DNA of 8,822 nt. Source: JAWXBM01 sp034440115 (GTDB lineage Bacteria > Pseudomonadota > Gammaproteobacteria > Xanthomonadales > SZUA-36). Every line of letters starts with the position of its first letter. Position 1 is the stretch's first letter. This document shows positions 1-7,397 of the stretch, one piece after another. The stretch is from contig JAWXBM010000138.1 in NCBI GenBank assembly GCA_034440115.1, positions 1 through 8,822 of the forward strand, written 5' to 3'. The notes under the pieces were generated by a model that was not told the DNA's origin, did not search any database, and saw only the letters and a list, made by a program, of their open reading frames with translations. The translations under genes and the position numbers were made by a program.

Positions 1-41
1 CAAGGCACAGTCGCAGAATACCTCTCAACCCTGAAAGGTTT

Positions 42-69
42 GGATCCCGGCTCGCAGGCCGGGATGACG
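42..69. repeat. GTCATCCCGG-family palindromic repeat (hairpin copy)
   Basis: This copy has perfect 8-bp arms, ATCCCGGC at 44-51 and GCCGGGAT at 58-65, around a 6-nt loop, followed by the GACG end typical of the family. A decayed copy of the same variant lies at 5462-5489. A lone half-element, GGGATGACG, follows at 83-91. Such elements resemble REP-type or Rickettsia-type palindromic repeats scattered through many proteobacterial genomes; whether they are numerous in this genome is inference from the copies visible here. Confidence 0.8.
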
Positions 70-99
70 GAGTTAGTGGTTGGGATGACGAAACAGAAA

Positions 100-261
100 C
101 GTCATCCCGGGCCTGACCTCTCTCACCGTCATCCCGGGCCTGACCTCTCTCACCGTCATCCCGGTCCTGACCTCTCTCACCGTCATCCCGGGCCTGACCT
201 CTCTCACCGTCATCCCGGACTTGACCTCTCTCACCGTCATTCCGGGCCTGACCCGGAATCC
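100..261. repeat. Tandem array of 27-bp units derived from a palindromic repeat
   Basis: There are six head-to-tail 27-bp units, at 100-126, 127-153, 154-180, 181-207, 208-234 and 235-261. The first five share CGTCATCCCGG, then a short variable part, then GACCTCTCTCAC, with only one or two substitutions (T at 165 in unit 3; ACT replacing GCC in unit 5). The sixth unit begins almost identically but ends in a complementary arm, so ATTCCGGG (239-246) pairs with CCCGGAAT (252-259). The palindromic form therefore looks ancestral, and the five copies look like an amplified version that lost its second arm. The array lies just past the stop codon of the ABC exporter gene. Because 27 is a multiple of three, one plus-strand frame stays open across it (nine-residue HPGPDLSHR-type repeats), but nothing suggests that it is translated. 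Confidence 0.9.
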
Positions 262-274
262 AATTCCGCACCCA

Positions 275-2101
275 TTATGGATCCCGGATCAAGTCCGGGA
301 TGACGTAGTTAGATTCAGCCGGGATGACGTCATCCGAAAACTGCAACGCCGCCAGGCGCGCATACAGCGGATCGGTGCGGATCAGCTCCTCATGATTGCC
401 TACCGCCTGCACCCGGCCATGATCCAGCACCACGATACGATCCACTTTCTTCACCGTGGCCAGCCGATGGGCGATCACCAGCGTGGTGCGGTTGTGCATC
501 AGTTCTTCCAATGCCTGCTGCACCAGCAATTCACTTTCTGCATCGAGCGCGCTGGTGGCTTCGTCCAATAACAGGATGGGCGGGTTTTTCAGAATGGCAC
601 GGGCAATGGCTATACGTTGCCGTTGCCCGCCTGACAAACGCGTACCGCGCTCACCGAGAAACGTGTCGTAGCCTTCGGGCAGTGCGCGAATAAAGCCATC
701 AGCAGCGGCCATTTCAGCAGCTTGATGCACTTCGGCATCGCTGGCTTCAGGCCGACCATAGCGAATATTCTCCAACGCGGAGGTGCCGAACAACATGGTG
801 TCCTGTGGCACCAGACCGATTTGTCGACGCAGATCCTGCGGATCCAATTGGGCACTTTCCTGCCCATCAATCCGTATGCACCCTGAGTTGGTGTCGTAAA
901 AGCGCAGCAGTAATTGAAACACCGTGGTTTTGCCAGCACCCGAAGGGCCCACCAGGGCAACCGTCTCACCGGCTTTTATGGCCAGATCGAAGCCGTCCAA
1001 TGCCCGTGTTTCTGGTCGCGAAGGGTAAGAGAAATTCACATTCTCAAAGCGGATGTTGCCATTGCAACGATCCGTGAATGGCAATGGCTGCGCAGGCGCA
1101 GCAATCTTTGGTTCTGCTGCCAGAAGTTCTGCCAACCGCTCCATAGCCCCGGCCGCGCGCTGGATTTCACCCCACAGACTGCTCAGGGCTGCTGCGGACG
1201 AGCCCACATACATGGCATACATCAGGAACTGGCCCAGTTCACCGCCACTCATCTGGCCAGTGATCACCGAGTGGGAGCCTTTCCACAACAGGAAGGTCAG
1301 CGCGCAGAACATCAGCGCAAAGGCCAGGCCGGTGAGCAAGGCATTCATGCGCAAACGTTTCAGCGCCGTGCGAAAACTGAGCTGCACCGCAACGCCATAC
1401 CGATCGGACTGCATATCTTCGAGGGTGAACGCCTGCACCGTTTGCATGGCATTCAACGTTTCGCCCGCCAGGCCACTGGTATCGGCCACACGATCCTGCG
1501 ATTGGCGCGACAGGCTGCGGATTTTCCGCCCGACGATGATGACCGGCAAAACCACCATGGGTATGCCAACCAACATGTATCCGGCCAGTTGCGGGCTGGT
1601 CCAGGCCATCAAGGCCAGGCCACCCATCAAGGTCAGCGAAGAGCGCAAAGCGATGGACAGACCGACACCAGAAATGCTCTGTACCAGCGTGGTATCTGTC
1701 GTGAGGCGTGACAACACTTCACCGGTGCGGGTAACTTCAAAAAAAGTCGGGTCCATGCGGATCACGCGGTCGAAAACCGCGTTGCGAATGTCCGCCACCA
1801 CCCGTTCACCCAACCAACTGACCAGGTAATAGCGCAGGGCAGCGAAAATACTGAAGATCAAAGCGGCGACCAGAAACCAGCCGAAGTAGCGATTAACGGT
1901 GGAGAAATCCTGGGCAATGAAACCGTTGTCGATCAAATAACGCAGCGCAACCGGCAAGGCCAGCATGGCTATTGCCGCAATCACCAAGGCCGCCATGGCA
2001 CCAGCCAGCATCAGGCGGTAGGGGCGAATAAACGGCCACAGGGCTTGCAGTGGCCGCAGGGACTTACCCTTGGGCCGCTCGCTGCTGGAGGCCTCAGCCA
2101 T
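275..2101 (-). CDS. ABC exporter, fused permease and ATPase (ABCB/MsbA type)
   Basis: This 608-residue half-transporter would dimerise in the inner membrane and use ATP to export a lipid, drug or peptide; the substrate cannot be told from sequence. A type I exporter transmembrane domain occupies roughly residues 25-320, with hydrophobic helices near 32-55, 75-97, 150-190 and 255-300. The ATPase domain follows (about 348-588) with Walker A GPSGAGKTT (385-393), Q-loop Q433, signature LSGGQ (489-493), Walker B ILLLD with catalytic E514, and H-loop H545, so it should be active. Family members usually end near the ARLAALQF motif at 581-588. The last 20 residues here come from inserted palindromic-repeat DNA and are probably non-essential. 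The ATG is preceded by only a weak ribosome site (AGGCAG). The 80-residue gene upstream lies 81 bp away on the same strand with no convincing terminator between them, so cotranscription is plausible. Confidence 0.95.
   Translation of the reverse strand: MAEASSSERPKGKSLRPLQALWPFIRPYRLMLAGAMAALVIAAIAMLALPVALRYLIDNGFIAQDFSTVNRYFGWFLVAALIFSIFAALRYYLVSWLGERVVADIRNAVFDRVIRMDPTFFEVTRTGEVLSRLTTDTTLVQSISGVGLSIALRSSLTLMGGLALMAWTSPQLAGYMLVGIPMVVLPVIIVGRKIRSLSRQSQDRVADTSGLAGETLNAMQTVQAFTLEDMQSDRYGVAVQLSFRTALKRLRMNALLTGLAFALMFCALTFLLWKGSHSVITGQMSGGELGQFLMYAMYVGSSAAALSSLWGEIQRAAGAMERLAELLAAEPKIAAPAQPLPFTDRCNGNIRFENVNFSYPSRPETRALDGFDLAIKAGETVALVGPSGAGKTTVFQLLLRFYDTNSGCIRIDGQESAQLDPQDLRRQIGLVPQDTMLFGTSALENIRYGRPEASDAEVHQAAEMAAADGFIRALPEGYDTFLGERGTRLSGGQRQRIAIARAILKNPPILLLDEATSALDAESELLVQQALEELMHNRTTLVIAHRLATVKKVDRIVVLDHGRVQAVGNHEELIRTDPLYARLAALQFSDDVIPAESNYVIPDLIRDP
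278..336. repeat. Two head-to-head palindromic repeat pieces inside the exporter's 3' coding end
   Basis: A complete hairpin copy lies at 281-301, with arms ATCCCGGA and TCCGGGAT around a 5-nt loop. A second repeat end follows, so that GGATGAC (322-328) and GTCATCC (329-335) form a perfect 14-bp palindrome where two element ends meet head to head. Read on the minus strand, this DNA is the last 20 codons of the ABC exporter gene, giving the peptide VIPDLIRDP and an upstream DDVIPAESN. The same kind of sequence continues downstream as the 27-bp array. Confidence 0.85.
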
Positions 2102-2182
2102 GTTTCTGCCTACTCATGCGGCTAATCTGGGGCTCCCCGGATGCCAATGAAAGAGCGAACCCCAAAAAGCGTTGTCGGATTT

Positions 2183-2425
2183 TCAGTCCTTCAGACCCGC
2201 CCTGAAACGCTTGTAGCTGTTTTTCAGTTCTTCACCCAACGCTTCCAGTGAACCGCCCAGAGCATGGGCGCTTTCATCCAGACCGGTTTTGGCGGAAAAC
2301 TTTTCCCATTTGCCTTCCATCTCGGTCCATTCCTGCTTCATTTCCATCGAAGCCAAGTGCATTTTCAGTTCCAGTTCATCGCGCAATTTTTTCAAGTCGC
2401 GTTTCATGTCGTGCGTATCAGTCAT
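2183..2425 (-). CDS. Small charged helical protein, function unknown
   Basis: I do not recognise this 80-residue protein. It is rich in Lys, Glu, Leu and Met, has no cysteine, proline, signal peptide or membrane segment, and looks like one or two long amphipathic helices (about residues 5-45 and 52-78), possibly a coiled coil. The start is well supported: AAGGTG (plus-strand 2431-2436) sits 5 nt before the ATG. It lies between trxC and the ABC exporter on the same strand, 174 bp from the first and 81 bp from the second, so it may share a transcript with the exporter. A role as a small scaffold or membrane-surface protein would be a guess. The good ribosome site and helix-like composition argue that it is a real gene. 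Confidence 0.75.
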   Translation of the reverse strand: MTDTHDMKRDLKKLRDELELKMHLASMEMKQEWTEMEGKWEKFSAKTGLDESAHALGGSLEALGEELKNSYKRFRAGLKD

Positions 2426-2599
2426 GGGATCACCTTGTTAATTTACCGGATCATGATAGTTTAATGCCTGGAACGATGCATGACACGGGTCAATATAATG
2501 CTGGGCAGCCATGCTTGTGGCGCAGCGGAATAAGTACCCCGATTCGGCATACACTCCGGGTCGCCAGGGCTTGCCGTGGCTTGGGTTATATAACCGGCC

Positions 2600-3040
2600 C
2601 TATTTGGCCAGCTGTGTCTGCGTCCAACTAACGATTTCTCCAGCCATGATGGCACCGGAGTGACGAGCGATCTCGCGACCGTTGCGGAACAGGATCATGG
2701 TAGGAATACTGCGGATCCCGTGTTGCGCTGCAGGCGCCTGCAGCTCTTCGGTATTGAGCTTGGCCAGCCTGACACTGGGCTCCAGTTTCGCCGCCGCCTC
2801 AGCAAAGGCGGGAGCCATGGTTCGACACGGGCCACACCAGGGCGCCCAAAAATCTACCAGCACCGGTATTTCACTGTTTGCGATCTGGCGATCAAAACCC
2901 GCCTGGTCCAGTTCTGTCGGACTACCCTGGAAAACCGCTTGCTTGCACTTACCGCAGCGCGGTCCATCACCCAAGCGGTCAGAAGGCAGGGCATTAATCG
3001 TGTTGCAAGAGGGACAGACCACTTTGCAAATCTTATTCAC
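2600..3040 (-). CDS. trxC: Thioredoxin 2 (TrxC), zinc-ribbon thioredoxin
   Basis: This 146-residue cytoplasmic protein-disulfide reductase matches TrxC in length and layout. The N-terminal zinc ribbon has CPSC (residues 9-12) and CGKC (29-32); in E. coli TrxC the equivalent cysteines bind zinc. The thioredoxin fold follows, with the redox active site WCGPC (68-72) and the cis-proline loop SIPT, Pro113. The family reduces disulfides in target proteins and takes electrons from thioredoxin reductase; in E. coli it is induced by OxyR under peroxide stress. I did not identify an OxyR site here. Translation starts at GTG (3038-3040). It is divergent from the DUF4870 gene across a 259-bp gap that must contain both promoters. 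Confidence 0.96.
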   Translation of the reverse strand: MNKICKVVCPSCNTINALPSDRLGDGPRCGKCKQAVFQGSPTELDQAGFDRQIANSEIPVLVDFWAPWCGPCRTMAPAFAEAAAKLEPSVRLAKLNTEELQAPAAQHGIRSIPTMILFRNGREIARHSGAIMAGEIVSWTQTQLAK

Positions 3041-3046
3041 ATTGCA

Positions 3047-3055
3047 CTCCCTTCC
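3047..3055 (-). promoter_or_regulatory. Strong ribosome binding site fixing the GTG start of trxC
   Basis: On the minus strand GGAAGGGAG ends 6 nt before GTG (3038-3040). An overlapping ATG two bases upstream is out of frame and meets a stop codon at once, so GTG is the start. The N-terminal zinc-ribbon residues follow directly, as expected for TrxC. Confidence 0.8.
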
Positions 3056-3299
3056 GTTTCCTGATTTCAGCGCAAATAGACTGATGTTAACGAATAAATT
3101 GGGATCACTGAGGGTAAATGCAACGTGGGCGTGCTGATCCTGCTGAGGATGGGCATGATGGGATTCTGGCGCATCAGCTGAGTTCCGCCCGAAGTTGTTG
3201 TTACAATCATGGCTGGAACGTTGGACTAATTCCTACTTTCCAGCCGTTTTACATTTGAAATCCAATCACCCAATGTGTTGAACCAGGAGTGCAGGAATC

Positions 3300-3728
3300 A
3301 TGACCGAAAACGCAACACCTTCCAGCCCAGCGCCCATAGCCTCACCCGAAACCGCATCCACAACAACTGCGCCCCCGGTAACTGATCGCGAACGCGAAAC
3401 ACGCCAATGGTCCATGTTCATTCATTTTTCCATACTGGCCGGGTGGGCAATTCCATTAGCCGGTCTGATCGTCCCGATCATCCTTTGGCAGATTAAAAAA
3501 GACGAACTGCCGGGCATCGTTCCACACGCACATATCGTGATGAACTGGATGGTAACTTCGCTGGTTTACGCCGCCATATGCTTCATCCTGATGATCGTGG
3601 TGATTGGCATCTTTGGATTTATGGTATTAGGCATTGCGACCATAATTTTCGCCGTTGTTGGAGGCCTGAAAGCCAATGAAGGCATCGCCTGGGAATACCC
3701 TGGCACGATTATCAAAATCTTCAAGTAA
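3300..3728 (+). CDS. DUF4870 family membrane protein
   Basis: This 142-residue protein matches the DUF4870 (Tic20-like) family, whose function is not established. Residues 1-30 are a Ser/Thr/Pro/Ala-rich, probably disordered cytoplasmic tail. The conserved core begins at RQWSMFIHFSILAGWAIP, followed by LIVPIILWQIKKDELPG, the family hallmark of a membrane helix ending in W-x-I-K-K-D. Three hydrophobic segments are visible at about 38-63, 80-100 and 101-121. An AGGAG at 3285-3289 lies 10 nt before the ATG, with a second AGGA closer in. The gene stands alone: it is divergent from trxC and closed by a strong terminator, so it is probably monocistronic. Confidence 0.9.
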   Translation: MTENATPSSPAPIASPETASTTTAPPVTDRERETRQWSMFIHFSILAGWAIPLAGLIVPIILWQIKKDELPGIVPHAHIVMNWMVTSLVYAAICFILMIVVIGIFGFMVLGIATIIFAVVGGLKANEGIAWEYPGTIIKIFK

Positions 3729-3746
3729 GCCTGAATTTCAACCCAG

Positions 3747-3773
3747 GCCCGGCGGTCGATGCCGGGCTTTTTT
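3747..3773 (+). terminator. Rho-independent terminator of the DUF4870 gene
   Basis: A perfect 7-bp GC stem, GCCCGGC (3747-3753) and GCCGGGC (3761-3767), has a 7-nt loop and is followed directly by six T residues (3768-3773). The flanking CCCAG and CTGGG could extend the pairing outside the T run. It starts 18 nt after the stop codon. Confidence 0.92.
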
Positions 3774-3854
3774 CTGGGCTGGCTTAGTTTCACCTGATCA
3801 TCACTCCTAACTGTCTATCCTGCTGGTCCACCTTGGGATATCGCGCAATCAATC

Positions 3855-5315
3855 ATGTCTACCATCAACATCGTCTGGTTCCGACAGGACCTGCGCATCC
3901 AGGACAACCCCATGCTGGCCGCAGCAGCCGCAACGGGTATACCGGTATTGCCGCTGTACATCCATGCGCCGGAAGAAGCAGGCGTTTGGCCAGCAGGCGG
4001 TGCATCGAAGTGGTGGTTGCATCACGCCTTGAACTCTCTGCAAGCGGAGCTGGAAAAATCGGGCCTGCCGCTGATACTTCGCCATGGCAGCAGTGAAGAA
4101 CAACTGAATGATGTGCTGCAGTCTTTGGCCAAAGCCGGATATCGCGTCAACGCCGTCATAAGCAATCGGCTTTATGAGCCCGCGGCAGTGCAACGCGACA
4201 TGGATGTTCAACAATTTGCTGTTAAGCGTGGAATTGGCTGGGAGCAGTTCAACGCCAGCCTTTTGGTCGAACCTGAACACATCACCAATCAAAGTGGCTT
4301 GCCGTATCGTGTGTTCACACCGTTTTGGAAAAAGCTGCGGCAGATTCCCATGCAGCCGCCGGTGCGTGTCGATATCAAGCAATTGAAAGCACCGGCCAGC
4401 TTGCCACTCAGCTTGAAGCTGGCACAACTCAACTTACTGCCGAATGTTCGCTGGGATACCGGGCTGCAGGAGCGTTGGAACCCCAGCCTGGCGGGTGCGC
4501 AGAATGCCCTGAGCAACTTTCTCACAGAAGCTGTGGGCGCATACAAGATCCAGCGCGATCTGCCTGCAGTGAATGGCACATCCAGCCTGTCACCCTACCT
4601 GCATTTTGGCCAACTCGGGCCCCGCCAGGTTTGGGCGGCTACCCATGCTGCCGGGGCGCAGGAAAGTAATGGCGGATTTACGTTTTTGAGTGAACTGGTC
4701 TGGCGTGAGTTTGCCTACCACCTGCTGCTCCACTTTCCTCATACTGATTTACAGGTGCTGAATCCGCGCTATGCAGATTTTCCCTGGCAACCGGATAAAA
4801 GGCTTTTGCGCGCCTGGCAACTAGGCCAAACCGGATACCCGTTTATCGACGCAGGAATGCGACAACTATGGAATACCGGCTGGATGCACAACCGTGTACG
4901 CATGGTGACGGCTTCATTCCTGATCAAGCATTTGCTGCAACCCTGGCAGGATGGTGCCCGCTGGTTCTGGGACACTCTGGTCGATGCCGATTTGGCCAGT
5001 AACAGCATGGGTTGGCAATGGGTGGCAGGTAGCGGCGCGGATGCTGCGCCTTACTTTCGTATCTTCAACCCCTTTGGCCAGGGCGAAAAGTTCGATACCC
5101 AGGGTGACTTTGTGCGGCGATGGGTGCCTGAGCTTGCCAAGCTTCCGGACAGCATCATTCACCGGCCCTGGGAAGCGTCTGCGATGGAACTGAAAATGGC
5201 GGGCGTTAACCTGGGTAAAAATTATCCTCACCCCATTATTGATCACAAGCGTGGCCGTGAGCGTGCATTGGAAGCGCTGCAATCGCTAAAGTCAGCGCCT
5301 GACAAGGACACCTGA
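3855..5315 (+). CDS. phrB: Deoxyribodipyrimidine photolyase, class I CPD type
   Basis: This 486-residue flavoprotein uses blue or near-UV light to split cyclobutane pyrimidine dimers in DNA. The N-terminal antenna domain (about 1-130) begins with the typical IVWFRQDLRIQDNP, and the FAD domain covers about 200-475. Aligned by hand with E. coli PhrB, the electron-transfer tryptophan triad is intact (W311, W364 and W387 for W306, W359 and W382), as are substrate-side E280 and W283 and the flavin-pocket residues N346 and D377. The blocks GWMHNRVRM, NSMGWQW and DAAPYFRIFNP are close to identical to the enterobacterial enzyme, so a repair photolyase is far more likely than a cryptochrome. The antenna cofactor (folate or deazaflavin) cannot be decided. 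No good Shine-Dalgarno sequence precedes the ATG, but the expected N-terminus starts there. It lies downstream of the DUF4870 terminator. Confidence 0.96.
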   Translation: MSTINIVWFRQDLRIQDNPMLAAAAATGIPVLPLYIHAPEEAGVWPAGGASKWWLHHALNSLQAELEKSGLPLILRHGSSEEQLNDVLQSLAKAGYRVNAVISNRLYEPAAVQRDMDVQQFAVKRGIGWEQFNASLLVEPEHITNQSGLPYRVFTPFWKKLRQIPMQPPVRVDIKQLKAPASLPLSLKLAQLNLLPNVRWDTGLQERWNPSLAGAQNALSNFLTEAVGAYKIQRDLPAVNGTSSLSPYLHFGQLGPRQVWAATHAAGAQESNGGFTFLSELVWREFAYHLLLHFPHTDLQVLNPRYADFPWQPDKRLLRAWQLGQTGYPFIDAGMRQLWNTGWMHNRVRMVTASFLIKHLLQPWQDGARWFWDTLVDADLASNSMGWQWVAGSGADAAPYFRIFNPFGQGEKFDTQGDFVRRWVPELAKLPDSIIHRPWEASAMELKMAGVNLGKNYPHPIIDHKRGRERALEALQSLKSAPDKDT

Positions 5316-5340
5316 CAGCGTTGTCCTGGATTGGCTAGCT

Positions 5341-5444
5341 CGTTATTTCGGGCAGCGCGAAGGCTACTAAAAACGTCATCCCGGGCAGCGCGAAGGCTAC
5401 TAAACGTCATCCCGGGCAGCGCGAAGCGCGTCGATCCGGGATCC
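5341..5444. repeat. Second palindromic-repeat cluster with short tandem duplication
   Basis: Three successive units begin at 5341 (CGTTATTTCGGG), 5374 and 5405 (both CGTCATCCCGGG). Each continues GCAGCGCGAAG; the first two then read GCTACTAAA, while the third is a full element continuing GCGCGTCGATCCGGGATCC to 5444. The two shorter units (33 and 31 bp) look like truncated tandem copies of the full one, paralleling the 27-bp array near position 100. The cluster starts 25 bp after the photolyase stop codon. Confidence 0.85.
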
Positions 5445-5461
5445 ACAAACCACCGGATATT

Positions 5462-5489
5462 GGCTACCGGCTCGTGGGTCGGTATGACG
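5462..5489. repeat. Decayed copy of the palindromic repeat seen at 42-69
   Basis: GG-TACCGGCTCG-GGTCGGTATGACG lines up without gaps with the intact element at 42-69 (hyphens mark skipped bases). The mismatches fall mainly in the arms, so the hairpin is weakened. It shows that the same repeat variant was once inserted at both loci. Confidence 0.65.
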
Positions 5490-5587
5490 AATAGAGTACT
5501 GGGCATCCAAGCTGGCCCAATTGACTGACAGCAGCAGATTCGCCATGCTGCAGGTCATTCTTTGCCGCCTGTTGAGCCCCAATTTCA

Positions 5588-6466
5588 ATGCCACTTCGCG
5601 ACATCAGCCTGATAGTGCTCGTCTGCCTGATCTGGGGCTTCAATTTCATTGCAGCAGCACAGGGCATGCAACATTTCTCGCCCTTGGTCTTTATGGTTCT
5701 GCGTTTTCTGGCAGTGCTGGTGGTGATGCTGCCGTTCCTGCGGCTACCTCCGGTCGGACAGTGGGGCAGACTGGCATTCGTCTGCCTCGCCATAGGTGCA
5801 GTCCATTTCACCACGTTTTTCTGGGCCATATCTCTTTCCAAAGATTTGACCTCCATCGCCATAGTCCAGCAAACCTACATTCCGATTTCAGTACTGTTGG
5901 CCATGAGCTTTCTAGGTGAACAGGTCGGCTGGCGTACTTTGGTCGCTATTAGCGTGTCATTCACTGGTTTGGTGGTGCTGAGTTTTGATCCACTGATTTT
6001 CAGCCAGCTTGATGTACTGCTGATCGCCCTTTTTGCGGCGGCTGCACAGGCGCTGGGTTCGGTATTCATGCGTGGCATCAAAGGCGTGGGCGCGCTGAAT
6101 TTTCAGGCCTGGACGGCCCTGTTGTCTTTGCCTGTTCTGATCCTCGCAAGCCTGTTGCTGGAAAGCGGCCAGTTAGAAGCCATTCAAACTGCCAGTTGGC
6201 TGGATTGGGCCAGTGTGTCGTATTCCGGACTGATCTCCTCCATTGTGGGCTACGGCCTGCTTTTCCTGCTGGTACAACGCCATCCCGTTTCAACCGTAAT
6301 GCCCTACATGTTGTTGATGCCGCTGTTTGCCATCCTGTTTGGCATATTGATCTGGGGTGATCGGCCTGGGCTGAAACTATTGATAGGCGGCAGCCTGGTA
6401 CTGGCCGGTATTCTCTTCATCAGTCTGCGACAATCTGTAAAAGTAACTCTCAAGGCCGAAGTATGA
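5588..6466 (+). CDS. EamA/DMT-superfamily exporter
   Basis: This 292-residue inner-membrane protein has about ten hydrophobic helices in two EamA halves (about 5-132 and 143-280), the normal size for the drug/metabolite transporter superfamily. Visible family motifs are WGFNF in helix 1 (16-20), the FLGE end of the first half (108-111), IVGYGLLF near 219-226, and WGDRPGLKLLIGG before the last helix, where Asp replaces the more common Glu. Related E. coli EamA exports cysteine-pathway metabolites, but the substrate here cannot be predicted. The ATG has only a weak ribosome site and follows 272 bp containing repeats, so a promoter probably lies in 5490-5587. The TSUP transporter gene follows after 115 bp with no clear terminator. 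Confidence 0.92.
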   Translation: MPLRDISLIVLVCLIWGFNFIAAAQGMQHFSPLVFMVLRFLAVLVVMLPFLRLPPVGQWGRLAFVCLAIGAVHFTTFFWAISLSKDLTSIAIVQQTYIPISVLLAMSFLGEQVGWRTLVAISVSFTGLVVLSFDPLIFSQLDVLLIALFAAAAQALGSVFMRGIKGVGALNFQAWTALLSLPVLILASLLLESGQLEAIQTASWLDWASVSYSGLISSIVGYGLLFLLVQRHPVSTVMPYMLLMPLFAILFGILIWGDRPGLKLLIGGSLVLAGILFISLRQSVKVTLKAEV

Positions 6467-6581
6467 ATCCAGCCCGAAATAACAGCCGCCTCGATGTCGC
6501 TGGAGCTGTTCTGTGTGTGCATGCGTACGTGACCAGACCACCACCCGACATGAGCTTGAAGCACTATGAGAGATCCCGCCT

Positions 6582-7397
6582 GTGTTTGACCTGATTACGC
6601 TTTCCATTGCCATGTTATTTACCGGCCTGGTTGGCGGTATCCTGGCCGGGATGCTGGGAGTGGGCGGCGGCATCGTTATCGTTCCAATGCTCGAAATTGC
6701 CCTGGGCTTTGTCGGCGTTGATCCATCGATTCGCATGCACATCGCGGTGGCCACATCGCTCGCCACCATCATCCCCACGTCCATCTCATCATCGCGTGCC
6801 CACTATGCACGCAACGCGGTTGATATGGCCTTGATCAAGAACTGGTCCGTTTGGATTTTCCTGGGCGCACTGGCCGGCGCCTGGCTGGCCAGCCAGGTCC
6901 ACAGTCGGGTGCTGTCGGGTATATTCGCTGCAGTGGCCTTTCTGGTTGCGCTGAAGATGATGTTGCCGTTGGATAACAAGACTCTAACCAGCGGTGTGCC
7001 CAGGGGGCCGGCCATGATTCCCGTACCCACCCTGATTGGCCTGATTTCGGCCATGATGGGAATTGGCGGCGGCTCTTTAAGCGTGCCCACCATGACTTCA
7101 TTTGGTGAGCCCATTCACCGTGCCATCGGCACTGCCGCCGTGTTCGGATTATTGATCGCCGTACCGGGAACCATAGGGTTCATGATCACAGGCTATGGCA
7201 ATCCGCTGTTACCTGCTGGCAGCATTGGTTTTGTCAACCTGATTGGCCTCGCCCTGATCGCACCCACCACGGTTTTGGCAGCTCCATTGGGTGCCCGGCT
7301 GGCGCATGCATTGTCCAAGCGCACACTGACCCTGCTGTTCGGCAGCTTTCTGTTGATCGTAGCGATTCGTATGCTGCTGAGAACATTGGCAGGATAA
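6582..7397 (+). CDS. TSUP family anion transporter (TauE/SafE type)
   Basis: This 271-residue membrane protein belongs to the sulfite/sulfonate exporter TauE/SafE family (TSUP), which moves small sulfur- or carbon-containing anions. Its inverted-repeat layout is clear: GMLGVGGGIVIVP at 23-35 and MMGIGGGSLSVP at 158-169 are the duplicated signature loops, each preceding a helical bundle, giving about eight membrane segments. The conserved VATSLATIIPTS (56-67) and GTAAVFGLLIAVPG (183-196) are also duplicated motifs. The start is GTG at 6582; an in-frame stop at 6567-6569 excludes a longer form, and a weak GAGAGA lies about 10 nt upstream. It follows the EamA exporter gene and may be cotranscribed with it. 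Substrate unknown. Confidence 0.93.
   Translation: MFDLITLSIAMLFTGLVGGILAGMLGVGGGIVIVPMLEIALGFVGVDPSIRMHIAVATSLATIIPTSISSSRAHYARNAVDMALIKNWSVWIFLGALAGAWLASQVHSRVLSGIFAAVAFLVALKMMLPLDNKTLTSGVPRGPAMIPVPTLIGLISAMMGIGGGSLSVPTMTSFGEPIHRAIGTAAVFGLLIAVPGTIGFMITGYGNPLLPAGSIGFVNLIGLALIAPTTVLAAPLGARLAHALSKRTLTLLFGSFLLIVAIRMLLRTLAG

Noticed and set aside
100..261. CRISPR array
   Set aside because: The units are contiguous 27-bp repeats with no spacers, and no cas genes are present.
40..303. Plus-strand open frame of 87 codons with HPGPDLSHR-type repeats
   Set aside because: It is open only because the 27-bp tandem repeat is a multiple of three and lacks stops; there is no ribosome site or non-repeat coding content.
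914..1829. Two long plus-strand open frames (265 and 258 codons) opposite the ABC exporter
   Set aside because: They are antisense shadows of a well-supported ABC exporter gene and have no recognisable domains.
2584..2595. GGTTATATAACC palindrome just past the trxC stop
   Set aside because: It is a short perfect palindrome but has no loop or T run and no known match; not supported as a terminator or operator.
5305..5327. AGGACA/TGTCCT hairpin over the photolyase stop as a terminator
   Set aside because: The stem is only 6 bp with an 11-nt loop and no T run follows.
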